A DNA stretch of 64,000 bases from positions 1,978,001 to 2,042,000 of the forward strand of contig NC_013132.1 in the NCBI RefSeq assembly GCF_000024005.1, given 5' to 3'. The DNA comes from Chitinophaga pinensis DSM 2588 (lineage in GTDB: Bacteria > Bacteroidota > Bacteroidia > Chitinophagales > Chitinophagaceae). The translations under genes and the position numbers were made by a program. The notes beneath the pieces are model-generated. The model worked only from the letters and a program-made list of their open reading frames with translations, was not told the DNA's origin and made no database searches. Positions 1-7,566 of this stretch are shown here, in pieces; the stretch's first letter is position 1; each line of letters opens with the position of its first letter.

Positions 1-323
1 TCTCTGCTAGCTTCAACAACATCATCATCAGCATTACCAACAAACAGGGTCAGGTTATCTCCTGGTCTACTGCAGGTAAGATGGGCTTCAAAGGTTCTAA
101 AAAGAACACTCCGTATGCAGCTCAGCTGGCTGCTTCTGACGCTGCAAAAACAGCAATGGAAGCAGGTCTGAAAAGAGCTGATGTTTTTGTAAAAGGCCCA
201 GGTGCTGGTCGTGAGAGCGCAATCCGTGCGATCGCTAACTCCGGTATCGAGGTTAACATGATCAAAGACGTAACTCCTTTACCTCACAACGGTTGCCGTC
301 CTCCTAAGAAGAGAAGGGTATAG
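1..323 (+). CDS. rpsK: 30S ribosomal protein S11 (5' end outside window)
   Basis: This is the C-terminal ~107 residues of ribosomal protein S11, which binds 16S rRNA on the platform of the small subunit. The reading frame is open from base 3, and the visible protein begins [17 protein letters not shown] and ends with the basic tail [11 protein letters not shown], both typical of S11. The NNIIISIT and [13 protein letters not shown] segments are family signatures. The true start lies before base 1; the ATG at 81 is internal. It is followed by rpsD, rpoA and rplQ, the usual alpha-operon order. Confidence 0.97.
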   Translation, partial: SASFNNIIISITNKQGQVISWSTAGKMGFKGSKKNTPYAAQLAASDAAKTAMEAGLKRADVFVKGPGAGRESAIRAIANSGIEVNMIKDVTPLPHNGCRPPKKRRV

Positions 324-421
324 GATTCAAAATATTCTGTGGTATTTCGAAAGTGGAAGGACTGGAATATTTTCGGTCTGCTGCTTTCGAATTTCCGCTT
401 GAGAGTTTTATTAAATAATTG

Positions 422-462
422 GGTGTATGATCAGGTTTAAGATTTTTTAAAGATCATACACC
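422..462 (+). repeat. inverted repeat in the rpsK-rpsD gap
   Basis: An 11-bp perfect inverted repeat (GGTGTATGATC at 422-432, GATCATACACC at 452-462) with a 19-nt loop lies 26 bases before the rpsD start. No U-tract follows, so it is not an obvious terminator. Position and structure suggest an RNA processing site, or a leader element through which a ribosomal protein such as S4 could act; this role is inference. Confidence 0.5.
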
Positions 463-487
463 GAAACTAAAAAATCTATTAAAGAAA

Positions 488-1093
488 ATGGCAAGGTATA
501 CAGGACCAAAGACCAAGATCTCCAGAATTTTTGGAGAACCGATTTTAGGAAACGGTAAATATTTAGGCAAGAACAGTAACCCTCCGGGTCAGCACGGTGT
601 AAGCCGTAAACGTAAACAGCTGGGTGAATACGCACTGCAGCTGCGTGAAAAACAGAAAGCGAAATACACTTATGGTGTACTGGAGCGCCAGTTCGCTAAC
701 CTGTTCGTTGAAGCTAACCGTCGTAAAGGTGTTACCGGTGAAGTATTGATCAAATTGCTGGAAGCACGTCTGGATAACGCAGTATTCCGTCTCGGTATCG
801 CTCCTTCCCGTCCTGCTGCACGTCAGCTGGTTTCTCACAAACATATCACTGTTAACGGCCAGGTAATGAACGTGCCTTCTTACCAGCTGAAACCAGGCGA
901 TATCATCGGTCTGAAAGCATCTGCAACAACCAACACCGCTATCACAAGCAATATCCGTGGTAAAAATCCTAAATTCAGCTGGCTGGATTGGAATGAAAAG
1001 GAACTGAAAGGTACTTTCATTGCATATCCTGAGAGAGAGAGCGTTCCTGAGAACATTAAGGAGCAGCTGATAGTAGAATTGTACTCTAAATAA
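488..1093 (+). CDS. rpsD: 30S ribosomal protein S4
   Basis: 201-residue ribosomal protein S4, a primary 16S rRNA binder needed for early small-subunit assembly and decoding fidelity. The N-terminal MARYTGPKTKISRIFGEP matches the family. The central S4 RNA-binding domain (about residues 93-160) contains LEARLDNAVFRLG, RQLVSHKHITVNG and the PGD turn. Full length for a Bacteroidota S4. It lies 164 bp after rpsK and 126 bp before rpoA. In several bacteria S4 represses its own operon; hairpins in both flanking gaps would be candidate sites, but that is not shown here. Confidence 0.98.
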   Translation: MARYTGPKTKISRIFGEPILGNGKYLGKNSNPPGQHGVSRKRKQLGEYALQLREKQKAKYTYGVLERQFANLFVEANRRKGVTGEVLIKLLEARLDNAVFRLGIAPSRPAARQLVSHKHITVNGQVMNVPSYQLKPGDIIGLKASATTNTAITSNIRGKNPKFSWLDWNEKELKGTFIAYPERESVPENIKEQLIVELYSK

Positions 1094-1101
1094 TAATATG
1101 T

Positions 1102-1184
1102 CTTTAGCCGTTAAGCATGGGTCATTAGTTACCAGCGTATTTAATGTACGTAGGTTGCTAAGGGCTGCATGTTAATGGCTAAAG
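1102..1184 (+). repeat. long stem-loop in the rpsD-rpoA gap
   Basis: The arms CTTTAGCCGTTAA-g-CATG (1102-1119) and CATGTTAATGGCTAAAG (1168-1184) pair over 17 positions, with one G-U pair and one bulged G. The ~48-nt interior contains further complementary pieces (TTAG/CTAA, ACC/GGT, GTA/TAC). It therefore predicts a long branched hairpin filling almost the whole gap. There is no terminal U-run, so a leader or processing element fits better than a terminator. Confidence 0.6.
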
Positions 1185-1219
1185 CCAGTTTTACATAAAC
1201 AATTAAACTTAACATATCA

Positions 1220-2215
1220 ATGGCAATTCTGAATTTCCAAAAGCCTGATAAGATCGTTTTGCAGAAGTCAACTGACTTTGAAGCTCAATTCGAATTCCGG
1301 CCGTTAGAACCGGGTTACGGTGTGACTGTGGGTAATGCGCTGCGTCGTGTGCTCCTGTCATCTCTGGAGGGTTATGCCATTGTGGGAATAAAGATTGAAG
1401 GTGCTGATCATGAGTTTGCAACTTTAAAAGGGATCACTGAAGACGTAACTGAAATCATCCTGAATCTGAAACAGGTACGTTTCAAACGCATCGTTGAGAA
1501 CGAAGTTAACAACGAGAAAATTCAGATCTCTATTAAAGGTAAAACTGAGTTCCGTGCTGACATGATCGAAAAAGCAACCAGTGCTTTCCAGATCATGAAT
1601 CCTGAATTGCTTATCTGTACGCTGGATCCATCTGCAAAGCTGGATATCGAATTAACTATCGGTAAAGGCCGTGGTTATGTGCCAGCTGAAGAGAATAAAC
1701 CTAAAGATGCCGTTTTCGGTTATATCGCGATCGACTCTATCTTTACGCCAATCAAAAACGTAAAGTATAGCATCGAGAACACCCGTGTGGAACAAAAGAC
1801 TGACTATGAGAAACTGATCATGGAAGTGATCACTGATGGTACAATCCACCCGGAAGAAGCTGTAAAACAAGCCTCCCGTATACTGATTCAGCACCTGATG
1901 ATCATCACCGATGAAAACATCAGCTTCGATACTAAAGATACCGAGAAGGAAGATGTGGTTGACGAACAGACACTGCAGCTGCGTAAAATCCTGAAAACGC
2001 CGCTGGAAGATCTGGATCTGAGCGTTCGTGCCTTCAACTGTCTGAAAGCAGCTAAGATTAACTCCCTGAGCGAACTGGTACAGTACGAGCAGGAAGAACT
2101 GATGAAGTTCAGAAACTTCGGTCAGAAATCTCTCAGCGAAATCGAACAAGTACTGAACGAAAGAGGTTTACATTTCGGTATGGATCTGTCCAAACTGAAA
2201 TTAGACGAAGAATAG
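1220..2215 (+). CDS. rpoA: DNA-directed RNA polymerase alpha subunit
   Basis: 331 residues, full length. The N-terminal assembly domain (about 1-235) includes [20 protein letters not shown], the dimerisation region that nucleates the beta and beta-prime subunits. An acidic linker around residues 235-250 leads to the C-terminal domain (about 255-325) with [20 protein letters not shown] and [15 protein letters not shown], the helix-hairpin-helix surface that contacts DNA and activators. Gene order with rpsD upstream and rplQ downstream is canonical. Confidence 0.98.
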   Translation: MAILNFQKPDKIVLQKSTDFEAQFEFRPLEPGYGVTVGNALRRVLLSSLEGYAIVGIKIEGADHEFATLKGITEDVTEIILNLKQVRFKRIVENEVNNEKIQISIKGKTEFRADMIEKATSAFQIMNPELLICTLDPSAKLDIELTIGKGRGYVPAEENKPKDAVFGYIAIDSIFTPIKNVKYSIENTRVEQKTDYEKLIMEVITDGTIHPEEAVKQASRILIQHLMIITDENISFDTKDTEKEDVVDEQTLQLRKILKTPLEDLDLSVRAFNCLKAAKINSLSELVQYEQEELMKFRNFGQKSLSEIEQVLNERGLHFGMDLSKLKLDEE

Positions 2216-2239
2216 TCGAAATCAATTAGAACATAAGTA

Positions 2240-2266
2240 CCCTGTAATTCCTGACACGGTACAGGG
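2240..2266 (+). repeat. inverted repeat in the rpoA-rplQ gap
   Basis: CCCTGTA (2240-2246) and TACAGGG (2260-2266) form a 7-bp perfect stem with a 13-nt loop, between the rpoA stop and the rplQ start. It resembles the hairpins found in the other two gaps of this operon. Weak alone; the repeated placement is what makes it notable. Confidence 0.4.
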
Positions 2267-2288
2267 GAATCTTTAAAAACAAAGCGTC

Positions 2289-2768
2289 ATGCGTCACGGA
2301 GTAAAATTAAACCGCCTCAGCAGAACTTCTGCTCACCGTCAAGCCCTGTTATCTAACCTGGCTATGGAACTGATTAAGCACAAACGTATCACTACCACCC
2401 TGGCGAAAGCTAAGGCGCTGCGTGTGTATGTTGAGCCACTGCTGACAAGAGCAAAAAGCGATTCTACCCACAACCGTAGAATTGTATTCAGCTACCTGCA
2501 GGATAAAGAGGCAATCAAAGAACTGTTCGGTGCTATCAGCGAGAAAATCGCTAACCGTCCAGGTGGTTACACTCGTATCATTAAATTAGGCAAACGTGTT
2601 GGTGACAACGCGGAAACTGCGCTGATTGAACTGGTAGACTTTAACGAAATCTATGGCGGTAAAGTTGCAACTGAAGCAGCTCCAGCTAAGAAAACACGTC
2701 GTGCCGGCGGTAGCAAGAAAAAAGCTGAAGAAGGCACTACTTCAACTGAAGAAAAAGCAGCTGAATAA
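2289..2768 (+). CDS. rplQ: 50S ribosomal protein L17
   Basis: 159-residue ribosomal protein L17. The start [20 protein letters not shown] and the segments [21 protein letters not shown] and [12 protein letters not shown] are family signatures in the first ~120 residues. The protein then carries a ~40-residue lysine- and alanine-rich tail, an extension common in Bacteroidota L17 and absent from the shorter enterobacterial form. It is the last gene of the alpha operon and is followed by a strong terminator. Confidence 0.97.
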   Translation: MRHGVKLNRLSRTSAHRQALLSNLAMELIKHKRITTTLAKAKALRVYVEPLLTRAKSDSTHNRRIVFSYLQDKEAIKELFGAISEKIANRPGGYTRIIKLGKRVGDNAETALIELVDFNEIYGGKVATEAAPAKKTRRAGGSKKKAEEGTTSTEEKAAE

Positions 2769-2800
2769 TTATTTAGCATTCGCTTCAATTCATAAAGAAA

Positions 2801-2830
2801 GTCCCGGAGTTTACTCCGGGATTTTTTTTT
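2801..2830 (+). terminator. intrinsic terminator of the alpha operon
   Basis: TCCCGGAG/CTCCGGGA stem with a TTTA loop, followed by a run of nine T. It closes the rpsK-rpsD-rpoA-rplQ transcript. Confidence 0.9.
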
Positions 2831-2942
2831 GCTCCTTTCCCTTCATCTGTAAAAGCGGATACAGATTAATTATATTTTTTTGTAATATCGTGGCTGGAAA
2901 TGAAAACAGCGGGAAGATCCGTTTAAAACTACTCTATATCTT

Positions 2943-3770
2943 ATGACTTACCTGAAATGTAAAAGTTGCGGGCACTACAATGAATTAAAATCAGAATTTC
3001 TCACCTTTTGCGCTGAATGTGGCAAAAAACTGTCCCCTAACTATGCCGACTGGAAATTAAAGAATCCAGAAGGCACCTTTGAACAATTCCAGCACGAAAC
3101 CGGCATAAAGCCTAAAAAAGCAAGAACCAACCATCTCGGTTTATTGCAGCAACGTTACCTGGCCTGGGCCGGCAGACGTGGTGTTATTATTACTATTATC
3201 CTTGTTATCGGCCTGGCAGCCGTAGCTGGTGGTTATATTGGCAAGAAAGTCGTATTCAACCTGATCTATCCGAAAATCAATAAAGCCTGGTTGTATTCCT
3301 CCTGGGAGACCGTCAAAATAGGTCGTCAAACTATCGAGATCAGCACACCGATGCACCTGGGGGTAAATGACAGGCCCCTGGCGCCGGAAATCGCTCAATT
3401 TGTGGAATACGCTAAAAGCTACCGGAACAGGGTAGAAGAGGGCATGCAGGTGGAAGTGAACATGTACAGCTATCGCCCGAACGTATCCAATGACCTGGAA
3501 GTTGCCGGAGCAGCAGCAGCTACAGAGATGAAAAAGAACCAGGAAATCTCCGATCTCCAATATAAGACCGATACCCTGACACAAAATGGTATGTCTGCCC
3601 TTCTACAAGAGGGAAGTTTTATTTATAAGAACGGCATCCGCCTTGCTTTCTCTAATTTGTTGATGGTGAATGGACAGCATCGCTGGGAGATTGTAATCAG
3701 GTACCGGGAGGACGATACTTTAGCTTTAGCAACGGCACATCGTATTATAAAATCGATTGATGTCAAATAA
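2943..3770 (+). CDS. zinc-ribbon membrane protein of unknown function
   Basis: 275 residues. Cys6, Cys9, Cys23 and Cys26 form a CxxC-x13-CxxC zinc ribbon at the N terminus. A single hydrophobic segment (about residues 79-101, rich in I, V, A and G) follows, and then a ~170-residue domain that would be outside the cytoplasm. The architecture, cytoplasmic zinc ribbon then anchor then extracytoplasmic domain, is seen, but no specific family is recognised. It lies alone between the ribosomal operon terminator and carA. Function unknown. Confidence 0.75.
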   Translation: MTYLKCKSCGHYNELKSEFLTFCAECGKKLSPNYADWKLKNPEGTFEQFQHETGIKPKKARTNHLGLLQQRYLAWAGRRGVIITIILVIGLAAVAGGYIGKKVVFNLIYPKINKAWLYSSWETVKIGRQTIEISTPMHLGVNDRPLAPEIAQFVEYAKSYRNRVEEGMQVEVNMYSYRPNVSNDLEVAGAAAATEMKKNQEISDLQYKTDTLTQNGMSALLQEGSFIYKNGIRLAFSNLLMVNGQHRWEIVIRYREDDTLALATAHRIIKSIDVK

Positions 3771-3783
3771 TTGAGTGGAAAGA

Positions 3784-3817
3784 TTAACAATTAATGGGTG
3801 GAATTCTTAATTGTTAA
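3784..3817. repeat. inverted repeat next to the carA promoter
   Basis: TTAACAATTAA (3784-3794) and TTAATTGTTAA (3807-3817) are an 11-bp perfect inverted repeat, 12 bp apart. The right arm ends 12 bp before the -7 box of carA and overlaps its -33 region. It could be an operator, or the weak terminator of the preceding gene. Confidence 0.4.
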
Positions 3818-3829
3818 CCATTTATTCAA

Positions 3830-3837
3830 TAACTTTG
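3830..3837 (+). promoter_or_regulatory. -7 element of carA
   Basis: TAACTTTG matches the Bacteroidota -7 consensus TAnnTTTG, 28 bp before the carA start. A TTG lies 16 bp upstream in place of a full -33 box. Confidence 0.6.
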
Positions 3838-3865
3838 CACGATTTTTTAAAACGAAAAAATAAGC

Positions 3866-4975
3866 ATGCCTCAGACTAGATCGATCCAGCCGGCTGTACT
3901 GTTATTAGATGACGGAACAGTATTTTACGGAAAAGCTTTTGGTAAAATAGGCACCGCCGCCGGTGAATTGTGTTTTAACACTGGAATGACAGGATACCAG
4001 GAAGTATTTACGGATCCTTCATACAAAGGCCAGGTCCTGATCATGAACAATTGTTACGTTGGTAACTATGGCGTTAAAAAAGACGACGTAGAAAGTGACG
4101 ATGTGAAGATCAGTGGATTGATATGTAAAAATATCGCTTACAACTATTCCCGCCAGATGGCTGACGGTTCTTTGGAAAAATTCCTGTCAGACAATAACCT
4201 GGTAGCGATCCATGATGTAGATACCAGAGCATTGGTTGCTCATATCCGCAGCAAAGGTGCAATGAACTGTATTATTTCTTCGGAGATCCTGGATGTAGAA
4301 CAGCTGAAAACGAAGTTACAGCAGGTTCCTTCTATGGAAGGTCTGGCGCTGTGTGCTGAAGTATCTACCAAAGAAGCTTATAATGTAGGTAATCCGGATG
4401 CTGAAATCCGTATTGCAGTACTGGATAATGGCGTAAAGCGTAACATGCTGAAATGCCTCTCCGAAAAAGGCGCTTACCTGCAGGTATTCCCTACAGATAC
4501 ACCATTTGAAGAGTGTGAAAAATTTAAACCAAACGCGTATTTCATCTCTAACGGACCTGGTGACCCGGCTCCACTGAAATATGCTGTTGACACTGTTAAA
4601 AAGATCCTGAACGCAAATAAACCAATGTTCGGTATCTGTCTCGGACATCAGTTGCTGGCGCTGGCAAATGATATCCCTACATATAAAATGCACCATGGTC
4701 ACCGCGGTCTGAACCACCCGGTAAAGAACCTGGCAACTGGTCGTTGTGAGATCACCACCCAGAACCACGGTTTTGCGGTAGATCCAAAGGCAATTGCTGC
4801 CAGCGAAACAGTAGAAGTAACACACGTGAACCTGAACGATTCTTCTATCGAGGGTATCCGTATCAAGAATAAACCGGCATTCTCCGTACAGTACCATCCG
4901 GAATCAACTCCTGGTCCTCACGATAGCCGTTATTTGTTTGATGACTTCTTTAACATGATCAAAGCGAACATGTAA
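3866..4975 (+). CDS. carA: carbamoyl-phosphate synthase small subunit
   Basis: 369-residue glutaminase subunit that releases ammonia from glutamine for the large subunit CarB, giving carbamoyl phosphate for arginine and pyrimidine synthesis. The N-terminal CarA domain (about 1-150) contains GELCFNTGMTGYQEVFTDPSY. The C-terminal class I amidotransferase domain has the nucleophile elbow FGICLGHQ and the catalytic HPE of QYHPESTPGPHD. carB is not adjacent; the gene is followed by its own terminator, so the large subunit must be encoded elsewhere. Confidence 0.98.
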   Translation: MPQTRSIQPAVLLLDDGTVFYGKAFGKIGTAAGELCFNTGMTGYQEVFTDPSYKGQVLIMNNCYVGNYGVKKDDVESDDVKISGLICKNIAYNYSRQMADGSLEKFLSDNNLVAIHDVDTRALVAHIRSKGAMNCIISSEILDVEQLKTKLQQVPSMEGLALCAEVSTKEAYNVGNPDAEIRIAVLDNGVKRNMLKCLSEKGAYLQVFPTDTPFEECEKFKPNAYFISNGPGDPAPLKYAVDTVKKILNANKPMFGICLGHQLLALANDIPTYKMHHGHRGLNHPVKNLATGRCEITTQNHGFAVDPKAIAASETVEVTHVNLNDSSIEGIRIKNKPAFSVQYHPESTPGPHDSRYLFDDFFNMIKANM

Positions 4976-4999
4976 ATCTGCTGAAGATAAAAATAAAAG

Positions 5000-5030
5000 A
5001 GGCGGTCCTGATTGCAGGCCGCCTTTTTTT
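5000..5030 (+). terminator. intrinsic terminator of carA
   Basis: GGCGG-t-CCTG / CAGGCCGCC stem with one bulge and an ATTG loop, followed by seven T. Confidence 0.85.
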
Positions 5031-5120
5031 GTTTGGTTATAGTTTGTCAACAGGTGTGTTCGGTATTAAGGGTATTTTTCTATAAAAGATTGGTTATCAA
5101 TTATCTTGTTGAGTATAGTG

Positions 5121-5151
5121 CAAAAAAATACGGCTCCGTGATCGGAGCCGT
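5121..5151 (-). terminator. terminator of the candidate small RNA
   Basis: A nine-pair stem ACGGCTCCG-tgat-CGGAGCCGT is followed, on the minus strand only, by ATTTTTTTG. The direction is therefore minus. Confidence 0.8.
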
Positions 5152-5412
5152 TTGCCTTTATAAATTCCACGTTATGAAAAACTGATACAAAAATACGGTA
5201 TTTTGCTAAAACGTTTTAGTTTCTATCTAACTTTTTTACAGAAATCTGATAAATCATACTTCCGTGTTATTAATTCTGCTTTTTCAGAATTATAGATCGA
5301 AGTTCCACAATCTAAAACGCTTATCGAAATTCTTAAGGTTAAATTTATGCTAAACAAGTGTTCTTCCAAGCTCACTCCTCTTTACTTTCCCACTTGTCTG
5401 CTTGCCTTTCGC
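5121..5412 (-). ncRNA. candidate small RNA (or short leader ORF)
   Basis: A ~290-nt minus-strand unit. It is bounded by a perfect -7 box (TATATTTG, 5417-5424) and an intrinsic terminator (ACGGCTCCG/CGGAGCCGT at 5130-5151 followed by seven U). Internal stems include ACAAGTG/CACTTGT near the 5' end, TAATTCTG/CAGAATTA in the middle, and the palindrome CTAAAACGTTTTAG. It does not show the signatures of RNase P RNA, tmRNA or SRP RNA. One frame is open for ~48 codons from a TTG placed 5 nt after AGGAG, so a small protein cannot be excluded. Function unknown. Confidence 0.5.
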
Positions 5413-5416
5413 ACTT

Positions 5417-5424
5417 CAAATATA
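5417..5424 (-). promoter_or_regulatory. -7 element of the candidate small RNA
   Basis: TATATTTG on the minus strand is an exact TAnnTTTG match, with no annotated gene immediately downstream. No clear TTTG box is found 19 bp upstream. Confidence 0.55.
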
Positions 5425-5510
5425 CAAAGAAAATTGAAGTAAAAAACATTTAGTGCAATAAAAAACAGTTTTTGTTTTAAGAATTGGCACATATGTTTTT
5501 TCTTAATGTA

Positions 5511-5537
5511 AAAAAAGGGCCGTTTTGGCCCTTTTTT
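5511..5537 (-). terminator. terminator of the aminotransferase gene
   Basis: AAAAAAGGGCC-gttt-tGGCCCTTTTTT is symmetrical and would work in both directions. It lies 49 bp after the stop of the minus-strand aminotransferase. Confidence 0.85.
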
Positions 5538-5585
5538 TATCAAAAGTAGAAAATATCTATTATATAGAATTTAAACTAATGTGTA

Positions 5586-6812
5586 TTATTGCTGACCGGC
5601 TAGTGTTGCTTCCTTCACAGCGGTACGACCTGGATACACCTCAAGTGCCTTTGCAAGACAGATCATCGCATTTTTGATGTCTTGCGTGTTAAGTACATAT
5701 GCGAGGCGTACTTCGTCTGTTCCCAGACCCTGCGTAGCATAGAAGCCCGTAGCAGGGGAGAGCATTACCGTCTGCTGCTCATAAGAGAACGATTCCAGTA
5801 ACCATTGGCAGAATTTGTCGGAATTATCAATCGGCAATCTGGCGATAGCATAAAATGCTCCTCCGGGATTCGGACAGAAAACGCCTGGAATATCATTCAG
5901 CATACTCACCAGCACATCGCGACGGCTGAGGTATGCTGCTTTAATCTCGTCAAAATAGTTTAACGGGAGATCAATCGCAGCTTCACCGGCGATCTGCGCA
6001 AAGGAAGGAGGACTCAGACGTGCCTGGGCGAATTTCATTACCGCATCCAGTACTGTCTGGTTTTTAGTCACCAGCGCACCGATTCTGCCCCCGCAGGCGC
6101 TGTAACGTTTGGAAATGGTATCCATCAGGATCACATTTTCTTCCAGGCCTTCCAGGTTCATGGCAGAGAAATGTTCACCGGTATAGCAAAACTCGCGGTA
6201 TGCCTCATCGGAGAACAGGTAAAGGTTATGACGAAGACACAAATCCTTTAATATGGAAAGTTCTTCTTTACTATATAGATAACCGGTTGGGTTGTTTGGA
6301 TTGCAGATCATGATCGCTTTGGTACGGGGCGTGATCGCTTTCTCAAATGCTTCCATTGCCGGCAGGGCAAAGCCAGTTTCAATATTTGCGGTAATGGTAC
6401 GTACATGTACGCCTGCCTCGATTGCAAAACCATTATAGTTAGCATAGAAAGGCTCAGGAACCAGTACTTCATCTCCTGCATCCAGGCAGGCCATAAAGGC
6501 AAACAGAATCGCCTCAGAACCGCCAGTGGTAACGATGATCTGCTGATGGTTCAGCTTGATACCGAATCGCTCATAATAGGTCACCAGTTTACGGCGGTAG
6601 CTTTCGTTACCTGCGCTGTGACTGTATTCAAGTACTTTGAAGTCTGAATGACGTACTGCATCCAGTACTGGTTTTGGTGTTTCAATATCCGGCTGACCGA
6701 TATTGAGGTGATAAACCCTGGTTCCGTTTTTTTTGGCTGCTTCTGCGTAAGGAACCAGCTTCCTGATAGGAGAAGGTGGCATTTGCTCCCCTCTCTTACT
6801 AATGGTAGGCAT
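5586..6812 (-). CDS. PLP-dependent aminotransferase (class I/II, aspartate-type)
   Basis: 408 residues from the chosen start MPTISKRGEQM. Fold type I aminotransferase with YHLNIGQPDIETP near the N terminus, the CNPNNPTGYLYSKEEL motif, the PLP-binding SDEAYREF, and the Schiff-base lysine in DTISKRYSACGGRIGAL. The substrate cannot be read from the sequence; aspartate- or aromatic-type transamination is likely. A longer frame runs to 6905, but a -7 box at 6836-6843 lies inside that extension and the extra 31 residues look non-conserved. The 6812 start was therefore preferred. Confidence 0.9.
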   Translation of the reverse strand: MPTISKRGEQMPPSPIRKLVPYAEAAKKNGTRVYHLNIGQPDIETPKPVLDAVRHSDFKVLEYSHSAGNESYRRKLVTYYERFGIKLNHQQIIVTTGGSEAILFAFMACLDAGDEVLVPEPFYANYNGFAIEAGVHVRTITANIETGFALPAMEAFEKAITPRTKAIMICNPNNPTGYLYSKEELSILKDLCLRHNLYLFSDEAYREFCYTGEHFSAMNLEGLEENVILMDTISKRYSACGGRIGALVTKNQTVLDAVMKFAQARLSPPSFAQIAGEAAIDLPLNYFDEIKAAYLSRRDVLVSMLNDIPGVFCPNPGGAFYAIARLPIDNSDKFCQWLLESFSYEQQTVMLSPATGFYATQGLGTDEVRLAYVLNTQDIKNAMICLAKALEVYPGRTAVKEATLAGQQ

Positions 6813-6835
6813 AAATTGTTTTGATTTTGAGTATA

Positions 6836-6843
6836 CAAAGGTA
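6836..6843 (-). promoter_or_regulatory. -7 element of the aminotransferase gene
   Basis: TACCTTTG on the minus strand matches TAnnTTTG and lies 23 bp before the chosen start. It supports the shorter gene model. Confidence 0.55.
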
Positions 6844-6905
6844 GTGGTTATGGGGCTATCTGCGGCTAAGAATGATTGACGTGGACGGTAGCTGTTACCT
6901 GCCAT

Positions 6906-6942
6906 AAAAAACGCCTTACAGTGTTACTGTAAGGCGTTTTTT
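6906..6942 (-). terminator. terminator of the DUF1573 gene
   Basis: A 17-bp perfect stem, AAAAAACGCCTTACAGT and its complement around GTT, ending in a T-run on either strand. It separates the DUF1573 gene from the aminotransferase. Confidence 0.85.
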
Positions 6943-6966
6943 ACGTTTATAAGGTAGTTGTAATGA

Positions 6967-7359
6967 TTAGTTTTCAACTGTACCTGTCAGGTGAAGTTCT
7001 TTATCCTGGTCAACACCTTTCAACCTTACCCAAACAGTTTTGTTCTGCTGACCAACGCTGTTTGCGCTATAGCTGGCAGTTACTTTACCTTTCTTACCTG
7101 GCAGAATTGGTTCTTTAGTCCATGTAGGAGTAGTACAACCGCAACTAGCACGGGCAGTTTCGATCAGAACTGGTTCTTTAGTAGTGTTTGTGAATTCAAA
7201 ATCAACTGAAACAGGCTTGTTCAGCTTGGTCTTACCGAAATCGATAGTTTCCTGTTTGAATTTCACTTTTGCATCAACAGGGTTTCCGGTCTGTGTCTGC
7301 GCCCAGAGAGCTGTGGTTAACAGCATGCTCGCAAATAGGGATAAGATAAATTTTTTCAT
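6967..7359 (-). CDS. secreted DUF1573 protein
   Basis: 130 residues from MKKFILSLFASM. A signal peptide of about 20 residues ends at LWAQ. The rest is a DUF1573 domain, an immunoglobulin-like beta-sandwich family abundant in Bacteroidota: FKQETIDFGKTKLNKPVSV, then FTNTTKEPVLIETARASCGC and the IPGK-like turn. The SCGCTTP motif is the family signature. Exported to the periplasm or cell surface; role unknown. The upstream ATG at 7401 would place 14 residues before the signal peptide and is rejected. A -7 box (TAAATTTG) lies at 7416-7423. Confidence 0.88.
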   Translation of the reverse strand: MKKFILSLFASMLLTTALWAQTQTGNPVDAKVKFKQETIDFGKTKLNKPVSVDFEFTNTTKEPVLIETARASCGCTTPTWTKEPILPGKKGKVTASYSANSVGQQNKTVWVRLKGVDQDKELHLTGTVEN

Positions 7360-7415
7360 GTATAATGTGGTTTTAAAACGATTGGTTAAAAAAAAGATCA
7401 TCGTTTACTTAGTAA

Positions 7416-7423
7416 CAAATTTA
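7416..7423 (-). promoter_or_regulatory. -7 element of the DUF1573 gene
   Basis: TAAATTTG on the minus strand, 56 bp before the start codon; exact match to TAnnTTTG. Confidence 0.5.
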
Positions 7424-7541
7424 CAGCCAAATTTAATGTGGCGCCTAAGAATTTATTAAAATCTTATTAAAAAAAATCCAATTATTTTACGCATTACATT
7501 TTCAGACATTTTGCAACTGTATAATTAACTATAATTAACCT

Positions 7542-7549
7542 TACTTTTG
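7542..7549 (+). promoter_or_regulatory. -7 element of the E1 fusion gene
   Basis: TACTTTTG, an exact TAnnTTTG match, 17 bp before the start codon. No TTTG box at the usual distance. Confidence 0.55.
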
Positions 7550-7566
7550 TACTTTAACAAAGAGGC

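Noticed and set aside
5121..5412. tmRNA or RNase P RNA
   Set aside because: No tRNA-like ends with a tag frame and no GAGGAAAGTCC-type core; the terminator and promoter are real but the class is unknown.
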